Source: an uncultured Oscillospiraceae bacterium
GTDB lineage: Bacteria; Bacillota; Clostridia; Oscillospirales; Ruminococcaceae
Direction of reading: 5' to 3'
DNA length: 11,395 bases
Assembly (NCBI GenBank): GCA_958448395.1
Contig: CAUDDP010000066.1
Coordinates: 1-11,395 of the forward strand
Within the stretch, counting starts at the first letter, position 1, and each line of letters starts with the position of its first letter. Shown piece after piece: positions 6,047 to 11,395 of the stretch. The position numbers were made by a program, and so were the translations under genes. Under the pieces are notes generated by a model. It saw only the letters and a program-made list of their open reading frames with translations. It searched no databases and was not told the origin of the DNA.

Positions 6047-6250
6047 ATGGATGTGCAGCAGCGGAAACATTGTCGTATCAGTCAAGACAAGCAGGTGATG
6101 CTATCGCTTTTTATGATAATAGATCTTTTCGGAAACGCTAAAAAAGGGTTGACAAAAGACATGGAAAGGGATATACTAAAAAATGGGCAAAAAATGAACA
6201 TTATGAAAAAACAAAGAAATGAAACGACAGTGATTTCAAACAAATCATAG
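6047..6250 (+). CDS. Doubtful small basic ORF
   Basis: A 67-codon ORF with an acceptable ribosome binding site (AGAGGA, 6033-6038, 8 bases before ATG) and a strong promoter about 90 bases upstream. The product would be Lys/Arg/Gln-rich with one short hydrophobic patch (about 18-28) and matches no family I recognise. Against it, a second consensus promoter lies inside it and its 3' end runs into the broken transposase in a different frame. It may well be part of the decayed element rather than a gene. A second short frame with a GTG at 6043 overlaps it and is just as uncertain. Confidence 0.2.
   Translation: MDVQQRKHCRISQDKQVMLSLFMIIDLFGNAKKGLTKDMERDILKNGQKMNIMKKQRNETTVISNKS
6149..6177 (+). 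promoter_or_regulatory. Consensus sigma-A promoter upstream of the transposase remnant
   Basis: A perfect -35 TTGACA (6149-6154), a 17-base spacer and a -10 TATACT (6172-6177) make this one of the best promoter matches in the window. It sits about 50 bases before the first recognisable transposase codons, where the promoter of an intact element could have been, or it could be an outward-reading promoter that now serves the surface-protein gene. Confidence 0.5.
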
Positions 6251-6446
6251 GAGGAAAAAGACGGACGAAATTTGAATGGACGATAGAAACGCAGCTTTTG
6301 ATGACCTTGCAATACAACCGTTTGAAAACATGAGTGCTAACATCAAGGGCTTCAAGATTATGGCGAATAAATATCGCAATCGCAGCAACCGTCATTCCCT
6401 TTGCCTTAATCTTATTTGCGGTATGATTAATTTTGGAAATCTCTAA
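6223..6446 (+). pseudogene. IS5-family transposase remnant (internal deletion and frameshifts)
   Basis: Two fragments of one DDE transposase of the IS5-type group lie in different frames. The first (about 6223-6333) gives GGKRRTKFEWTIETQLLMTL, like the N-terminal region that usually reads (S/T)IEDQLLMTLxYxREYRT. The second (about 6300-6446) gives FENMSANIKGFKIMANKYRN, then a Leu/Ile-rich end CLNLICGMINF and a stop. This matches the usual C-terminus, where IKRFKIxxDRYRNR is followed by FxLRxNLIxGIxNxE. The middle, including all DDE catalytic residues, is gone; the junction is near 6310-6325. An intact member is several hundred codons long, so most of the gene was lost. It marks an old insertion between the redox operon and the surface-protein gene. 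Family call from remembered motifs only. Confidence 0.7.
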
Positions 6447-6542
6447 AAATCTGTGGATTTTCAAAAATCACAGGGGAAACCCCGCTGAAACAGGTTGTCT
6501 CAATCTGTGAAAACAGGGTTTTTAGAGGTTTCTTTTTGAGAC
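6436..6542. repeat. Nested inverted-repeat cluster behind the transposase remnant
   Basis: Several inverted repeats are packed in 107 bases. The outer arms GAAATCTCTAAAAA (6436-6449) and TTTTTAGAGGTTTC (6519-6532) match 13 of 14 pairs. Inside lie a hairpin CTGT-G-GATTTT / AAAATC-ACAG (6451-6473), a tight GGGG-AAA-CCCC hairpin (6473-6483), and arms GTCTCAA (6497-6503) / TTGAGAC (6536-6542) that overlap the outer pair and could form an alternative fold. The right outer arm is followed by TTTTT. It may be a terminator, the structured end of the lost IS, or a leader RNA. Confidence 0.5.
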
Positions 6543-6689
6543 TTGAATTTTGTTTCCGAAGAGGGTTAATAAAAAAATTTTCATCAATTGTGTTATTGTA
6601 GGTTCTGGCAATTGGGTAAATATCGGGAAAGGTCGAATACGCTATATATGAGTTTGCTGTTTCCGTTATAAAAAGGGTGGTATAACAGG

Positions 6690-9600
6690 ATGAGAATTGG
6701 AAATCAGATGCATTCGCTCAAAGAACAGATCAAGAGAAAAAGACGCCGAAAATGGTATTATACGGTTTCGATTACGATGGTTGTCATTGTTTTCTTCTGC
6801 ACCGTTTACACTCCCATTCTTTCAGCCATTACGCTTGAGAAAATGCAGGAGGTGCTGGACTGCTCACTGAGCGTACATCAGCATACGGCGGAATGCCGTG
6901 ATGAAAACGATACGCTGGTCTGCGGACAGGCAGACTTTGTAATTCATACACATAATGAAAACTGTTATGACGTCGGTGGTACACTGGTTTGCAACTTGCC
7001 TGAGATAGCGGCACATGAGCATACCGATGATTGCTATGAAGCACAGCGGATTCTAATTTGCACAAACGAAGAAGAGGGTCATATTCACGAGGAGAATTGC
7101 TATCAGACCGAAAAAAAGCTGGTTTGCAAGGAAACGGCAGTGCTGCACATACATGATGATACATGCCGTGACGAAAATGGAAGGTTGACCTGCGGTATGC
7201 TTCAGGTAACAGAGCATACGCATAGCACAGTATGCTTTCCAATAGTAGAAGAGACAGCGACAGCAGATACAGCGAATGATGTCATGCCGGAGACAGATAT
7301 AGTAAATGACGTTATGCCAGCGGCAGATACGGCAAACGTTGCGGATTGGGGCTACAACGACGACGGCTCTATCTGGTGGAACAGCATCAGTCTGCAACAG
7401 ATTGCGGCTATTGATATTCAGGAAAATACGCCGTATATCATCACCGGCAACAGTCGGTTGAATGTTCTGACTAATACGTCCGCAGACGGTAATAAGATGG
7501 CAACAAACAGGCCGGACGCAAGTAATGTTGGTGCATATAAAAGCTATGAAATATGGTATTTCAAAAAAATAGAAGATAAGTATTATATTTATGACGGAAA
7601 CGGACAATACTTGAAATTGGAAAATACAGCTCTTTCTTTGACAAGGGAAGAAGAAGCGACTGCTTTTGCGGTAAAACAGGTGACGCAGGATGGATATAAT
7701 CAGTGTGTTACAATCGAATCGAACAACTTTTATCTGAATGCATACGGAAGCGATACCAATCAATGCAGCGGTTGGGCTGGATGGAATGATGACGACGCAG
7801 GATCATGGCTGCAAATTCTGAAGCTGACGGAGGAGCCGAAAACGTCTAACCCTATTGAGACCGTCTCCTCCCCCAACACAGTTATCAATCTGTTTGATTA
7901 CTGGGTATCGGAGAATCAATACGACCCTGACAATGTAGACGCCAATTTGGAAACCGGGATCAATCAGGGACATGCTCTCAAATTCGTGCATGGAGATCAG
8001 AACGACACGGAAGGCATCCCGATCAACAGATGGACGGGAAGTGGAAGCAACCCACAACAGGGCATTGTGAAAAACAAGCTTGATGGGTACCCTGTTCTTT
8101 CCGGCTGTCATCAGGGAAACGGAACCTCGACCGAATCTCTGGAATACCTATTCAATCCGGCATATGACCACCCGGGAAAACAATCATACAGAAACGTAGT
8201 CGGCCTGTTATCCATAGACAAACAGGGCTACTATTCTTTTGACAGCAAGAAGAATGCAGCAGAATTCGACGAAGAAAGCAAAAGATTTAATATTTATGAC
8301 ATGCCTAACGTGGACGGTCAGTTTTTCCCTTTCAATAAAGCACCTGAAGTCATGACCGTCACACGGGAGAATGAAAAGATAAACCACTATTTCGGTGCTA
8401 CCATCACTACCCGGTTTGTCCAGCAGCACAGCGGATATACAGATGAACGGCATGCTACGCCAACCACATTTGAATTTTCCGGCGATGATGATGTGTGGAT
8501 CTTCATTGACGGCGTTCTGGTAGGCGACGTGGGCGGTATCCATGATAAGGCAAGCATGAGTATAAACTTTTCCACTGGCGAGGTGGAAGTGGGTGTCATT
8601 GGTGGCAGCAATCCGCTCAGAACCACTTTAAAAGAATGCTATGTGAATGCTGACAAATACAATCCTAGTGAGTGGATAGAAACGAACGGGTTCACAACTT
8701 ACAAGGACAACACCATTCATACTCTAAAGTTTTTCTATCTGGAGCGGGGCAATTACGACTCGGACATGCAGTTGAAATATAACCTGACTGCCATTCCTCA
8801 GACCGCTATCTACAAGGTCGATCAGTACGGAGAGGCGGTACCGGAAGCTACCTTTGCGGTATATGCGGCAGACGAGAATTATAATATGCTGGACAATGTG
8901 AATGGCAATCCCGTTAGCAGCTTACCTGACCCGAGCCTATACGACGACAGAGGAAACTTAGTGGACAGCGATGGACATATTATTGCGAACGCATTGTACA
9001 CCGGAACCACCAATCAAAATGGTGAAATGCTTTTTTCAGACCAGGACGGTATGCCATACTCCATAAACGAGCTACAGGATATGTTTGGCGTTCACTTCAT
9101 CCTGCGTGAAATTAAGGTTCCGAATGGTTACCGGGTAGTGACCAAGAACGTGCACCTCTGGATATGGCAGGGCGAGAGTCAAAAGATATTAAGGTGTGCG
9201 AACACTGAGCAGTCCGGCTCCCGTGCAGCTTCCAACATGCAAATCACTGCCACAGATACCTTGTATCTTCAGAATCCCTATAATGGTCAACATTCTGTTC
9301 AGTATTGTAATACAGAAAACGGTAAATCATTCGGTACTCTATTTGCCGTGGTATTTCGATATGTCGGTGCGATTGATGAGAATGGAAATGCCACAGAGGT
9401 CAATGATAGCTCAAAATGGGTTCCGGTCTACGGAGATGACAAAGACGGTTACAACATGATTGACATGACCGGCAAAACATGGCTGGCTGGAGCACTGGAG
9501 GCGGCACGGGAAGCACAGAAGTATGGCGATATCATTTTCAAGCCTTCTCCAAGCAGCACCATGCAACTGACACTGAAAAATCTTCCCGGTCATGTCACTA

Positions 9601-11246
9601 CCTATTACCATATGCTGGCACAGAGTCAAAAGGAACAAGCTCGGTACACGGTGGCGTACTACTGGACGGATTGTGACTCGCTGGAGACAGCGACTGCGGA
9701 GACGATTCACCGGGTATACACTTTTGCGGGGGCTGTACCCGATGGAGAATCATACAGTGGATTTGAACGTGTGTTCGGTGCGGATATTCATGTTCCAAAC
9801 CTGATCAACAGGGTGTTTGTACAAAAAGTAGATGAAAAAAATAATCTGCTCAATGGTGCTACGTTCGCCATCTATGAGGTGAAGCAGTCGGAAGATGGGA
9901 CGATACAGTATCTTTCGGATGACGGCAACTATCACACACTCTCGAAGGATGCAGTTGTTTCTCCCGACGGTATTATTACCGAGGGAAATATCTGTGTCAA
10001 TCCGCTGAAAACCGACATTACAAAGACCTATGCGGACGGCATCCACACCGGTACCGCCGAGTTCACCAATCTGTTTGATGGACAGTATATCATCAAGGAG
10101 GTCAATCCGCCGCCCGGTTATAAGGTGAACACAGCGGACGTGATGGTTCTGGTAACAGAGGACACAATCTATGCCAATGCAGGAACGGAAAATGATGGCG
10201 TTACCGTTGGGCGTGGCCCTGGCTACCTAGTCACCCCCCTGAGCCAATTCGCATCTGAGGGGCAGATTGATAATACCTTGTCATGGATTTACGCACAGAT
10301 GCGGATATCAAAGGAAAGCACCCGCTTCGCTGATGTGGGGGATGAGAGCAAGATCCAAGGCTATATTTGTAAAAACTATACGAGTGAAACCACCGATGAC
10401 GTATCCAAAGCGTTTAAAACCTATCTGGAGTATGCGGTGGAAAACGCAGAAATGGCATTCAACTATGTGCCGGATCCTGTCCGCAATGCGGGCAAGGACT
10501 CAGATGGGTATCGACGGCTGTTTACTACCGTGGGTTGGCCCTACTACGAAATCTATCAGGATTATGACTACGGCTCGAAAGAAGTGATTGCAAGTGGTGC
10601 GAATTATGAGGACTGGTCTGGCCATCAGCTGACAAACCTGTTTTCACGTTCTACCTATATCCGGATTATGGACGAACAGGAAACGACTTTGAAAGTGAAG
10701 AAGTTGGGTGTTGCAAGCACGGACATCAAACTTGCCGGAGCAAGTTTCCGGCTGTATAAGACGCAGACGTTTGAGGACGAGACAGAAACCAAGCCGTTGT
10801 ATTATTGCTGGGATTCCGAGACCAAAACGACTAGGTGGTCAGAGAATGCAGAGGATGCACTGATTGTAACCACCGGTGAGGACGGTATGGCAGACAAGAA
10901 TTTTACCAGACTGGCAGATGGCGAGTATTATCTTGAGGAGGTCAAGTCCCCCGATGGGTACTGCAAGCTGAACAAGCCGGTAAAGCTCATACTGAACGAA
11001 GCAGGGTTAACGTTGGATCCTGAAAAACCGCACAACGAACAAAGTGCAACGGTAGACAACGGCGTACTGGATGAGAACAATCCATATACCTACACCGTTA
11101 CGGTGTACAACCATGCCAGCTTTGTGCTTCCGGCAACCGGTGGAAGCGGAACAATCCCATACACAATGGGGGGCATTCTGCTGATGGCAGTTTCGCTTGT
11201 GTATGGATACAGAAAGAATCGCAGACGTGAAAGCAGGATGAAATAG
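6690..11246 (+). CDS. Large LPXTG-anchored surface protein (HxHxxxC repeats, fibro-slime, SpaA/CnaB-like domains)
   Basis: A 1518-residue cell-wall adhesin candidate. A very basic n-region (KRKRRRK) and hydrophobic core (25-40) form the signal peptide, likely cut after A46. Six HxHxxxC units fill 63-182, then a 10-residue repeat linker (191-216). A beta-rich region that might be trefoil-like covers 237-380. A fibro-slime/PA14-like domain covers about 398-703 (FSGDDDVWIFIDG at 596-608, FFYLERGNYDSDMQL at 681-695). SpaA/CnaB-like domains lie near 704-826, 1041-1158 and 1331-1476, with probable isopeptide Lys709, Lys1046 and Lys1337 or 1338, and Glu807, Glu1137 and Glu1417. Regions 830-1040 and 1190-1330 are unassigned. 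The C-terminus is an LPATG signal (1480-1484), a hydrophobic segment and a basic tail, so a sortase encoded elsewhere should attach it to peptidoglycan. Ribosome binding site AGGGTGG (6674-6680). No sortase or pilin partner is in the window. Confidence 0.93.
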   Translation: MRIGNQMHSLKEQIKRKRRRKWYYTVSITMVVIVFFCTVYTPILSAITLEKMQEVLDCSLSVHQHTAECRDENDTLVCGQADFVIHTHNENCYDVGGTLVCNLPEIAAHEHTDDCYEAQRILICTNEEEGHIHEENCYQTEKKLVCKETAVLHIHDDTCRDENGRLTCGMLQVTEHTHSTVCFPIVEETATADTANDVMPETDIVNDVMPAADTANVADWGYNDDGSIWWNSISLQQIAAIDIQENTPYIITGNSRLNVLTNTSADGNKMATNRPDASNVGAYKSYEIWYFKKIEDKYYIYDGNGQYLKLENTALSLTREEEATAFAVKQVTQDGYNQCVTIESNNFYLNAYGSDTNQCSGWAGWNDDDAGSWLQILKLTEEPKTSNPIETVSSPNTVINLFDYWVSENQYDPDNVDANLETGINQGHALKFVHGDQNDTEGIPINRWTGSGSNPQQGIVKNKLDGYPVLSGCHQGNGTSTESLEYLFNPAYDHPGKQSYRNVVGLLSIDKQGYYSFDSKKNAAEFDEESKRFNIYDMPNVDGQFFPFNKAPEVMTVTRENEKINHYFGATITTRFVQQHSGYTDERHATPTTFEFSGDDDVWIFIDGVLVGDVGGIHDKASMSINFSTGEVEVGVIGGSNPLRTTLKECYVNADKYNPSEWIETNGFTTYKDNTIHTLKFFYLERGNYDSDMQLKYNLTAIPQTAIYKVDQYGEAVPEATFAVYAADENYNMLDNVNGNPVSSLPDPSLYDDRGNLVDSDGHIIANALYTGTTNQNGEMLFSDQDGMPYSINELQDMFGVHFILREIKVPNGYRVVTKNVHLWIWQGESQKILRCANTEQSGSRAASNMQITATDTLYLQNPYNGQHSVQYCNTENGKSFGTLFAVVFRYVGAIDENGNATEVNDSSKWVPVYGDDKDGYNMIDMTGKTWLAGALEAAREAQKYGDIIFKPSPSSTMQLTLKNLPGHVTTYYHMLAQSQKEQARYTVAYYWTDCDSLETATAETIHRVYTFAGAVPDGESYSGFERVFGADIHVPNLINRVFVQKVDEKNNLLNGATFAIYEVKQSEDGTIQYLSDDGNYHTLSKDAVVSPDGIITEGNICVNPLKTDITKTYADGIHTGTAEFTNLFDGQYIIKEVNPPPGYKVNTADVMVLVTEDTIYANAGTENDGVTVGRGPGYLVTPLSQFASEGQIDNTLSWIYAQMRISKESTRFADVGDESKIQGYICKNYTSETTDDVSKAFKTYLEYAVENAEMAFNYVPDPVRNAGKDSDGYRRLFTTVGWPYYEIYQDYDYGSKEVIASGANYEDWSGHQLTNLFSRSTYIRIMDEQETTLKVKKLGVASTDIKLAGASFRLYKTQTFEDETETKPLYYCWDSETKTTRWSENAEDALIVTTGEDGMADKNFTRLADGEYYLEEVKSPDGYCKLNKPVKLILNEAGLTLDPEKPHNEQSATVDNGVLDENNPYTYTVTVYNHASFVLPATGGSGTIPYTMGGILLMAVSLVYGYRKNRRRESRMK
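6876..7235 (+). repeat. Six HxHxxxC protein repeats in the surface protein
   Basis: Residues 63-182 contain six units starting HQHTAEC, HTHNENC, HEHTDDC, HIHEENC, HIHDDTC and HTHSTVC, spaced 22-23 residues apart. The first five each continue with eight residues and a second Cys (C78, C101, C124, C146, C168). Each full unit offers two His and two Cys, enough for a zinc site or disulfide pairs. Similar HTH/HEH-Cys repeats occur near the N-terminus of other Clostridia LPXTG proteins; I know of no established function. Confidence 0.85.
7260..7337 (+). repeat. 30-base tandem repeat in the linker of the surface protein
   Basis: Two full 30-base units and most of a third encode TADTANDVMP, ETDIVNDVMP and AADTAN (residues 191-216). 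The unit length is a multiple of three, so a gain or loss of copies keeps the reading frame. It lies in the acidic linker between the Cys/His repeats and the folded domains and could change the length of the stalk. Confidence 0.7.
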
Positions 11247-11273
11247 GCATGTATTAAAATGATATATCATTAC

Positions 11274-11305
11274 GCCCTTGAAATTGGATGCTCAAGGGCA
11301 TTTTT
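11274..11305 (+). terminator. Intrinsic terminator of the surface-protein gene
   Basis: GCCCTTGA (11274-11281) and TCAAGGGC (11292-11299) form a perfect 8-bp stem with a 10-base loop, followed by A and five T, 28 bases after the stop codon. This is a classical rho-independent terminator and suggests that the surface-protein transcript ends here. Confidence 0.9.
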
Positions 11306-11322
11306 GTATCATTCGCTAAAAG

Positions 11323-11334
11323 GAACGTGCGTTC
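11323..11334. promoter_or_regulatory. Candidate LexA (SOS) box
   Basis: GAACGTGCGTTC matches the Gram-positive LexA consensus CGAACRNRYGTTYC at all central positions (GAAC, R-N-R-Y, GTTC). The target would be a gene beyond the right edge; the nearest plus-strand ATG (11336) opens a frame that runs off the window. No promoter hexamers are evident around it, so this could be chance. Confidence 0.35.
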
Positions 11335-11395
11335 GATGACAGCGTTTTATCTGCCGAATGGCAACTGCGGTCAAGCTGGCTCAGCTTGGCGGCAA

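Larger units (their letters stand above)
5819..6689. other. Gene-poor, AT-rich region with promoters, an IS remnant and inverted repeats
   Basis: These 870 bases between the two main gene blocks contain no confidently intact gene. They hold a perfect-spaced promoter with an overlapping inverted repeat (5929-5975), a doubtful 67-codon ORF (6047-6250), a second consensus promoter inside that ORF (6149-6177), a broken IS5-family transposase (6223-6446) and a nested inverted-repeat cluster (6436-6542). The last 147 bases (6543-6689) should carry the leader of the surface-protein gene. I see a TATATAT at 6643-6649 but no good -35 at the right distance. Confidence 0.7.

Noticed and set aside
6450..6500. 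c-di-GMP riboswitch before the adhesin gene
   Set aside because: The piece CACAGGGGAAACCCC superficially recalls the GEMM-I start, but the conserved tetraloop-receptor and P1b segments are not found downstream.
6858..7340. CRISPR-like or DNA-level repeat array
   Set aside because: The regularity is at the protein level, with variable codons between units and no constant direct repeat or spacer structure.
7053..7763. 236-codon ORF on the minus strand
   Set aside because: It is antisense to the surface-protein gene, shows no family motif and no ribosome binding site worth noting, and is explained as a shadow of a long coding frame.

Overview
The window looks like chromosomal DNA of a gut Firmicute of the Clostridia. 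Ruminococcus or a close Oscillospiraceae relative is my best guess. The reasons are AT-rich genes with strong AGGAGG-type ribosome binding sites, sigma-A promoters, a dockerin-like module of the Ruminococcus style, and a large LPXTG cell-wall protein with SpaA/CnaB-like and fibro-slime domains. The genus is inference; the sequence holds no rRNA or other marker gene.

Left part (90-5734): a LysR-type regulator on the minus strand is divergent from a plus-strand run of six genes. In order these encode a hexapeptide O-acetyltransferase, an exported cyclophilin-like/dockerin-like/flavodoxin fusion, a free-standing flavodoxin, a carboxymuconolactone-decarboxylase/cupin fusion, an Isf-type FMN reductase with a CX2CX2CX5C motif, and an alpha/beta hydrolase with an atypical nucleophile elbow. 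The first five are packed with gaps of 1-15 bases and read as one operon. The hydrolase has its own predicted promoter and is followed by a stem-loop terminator. The 127-base divergent promoter has a textbook LysR layout: two T-N11-A palindromes 23 bases apart, one next to the -35 of the operon and one covering the -35 of the lysR promoter. Together the genes suggest a LysR-controlled response to a small redox-active or electrophilic compound (quinone-, lactone- or aldehyde-like), combining flavin reduction, CMD/cupin chemistry, hydrolysis and acetylation. The substrate cannot be read from the sequence.

Middle part (5819-6689): a gene-poor, AT-rich stretch. It holds two near-consensus promoters with identical TATACT -10 boxes (the first overlapped by a perfect 9-bp inverted repeat), one doubtful small ORF, the internally deleted and frameshifted remnant of an IS5-family transposase, and a cluster of nested inverted repeats just behind that remnant.

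Right part (6690-11246): one very large gene for a 1518-residue cell-wall-anchored surface protein. It has a signal peptide, six HxHxxxC repeats, a short tandem-repeat linker, a beta-rich region, a fibro-slime/PA14-like domain, three SpaA/CnaB-like domains and an LPATG sorting signal. Its GC content is visibly higher than that of the redox operon, so it may have a separate history. A strong intrinsic terminator closes it. The last 90 bases hold a good match to the Gram-positive LexA (SOS) box and two small hairpins, and no identifiable gene.
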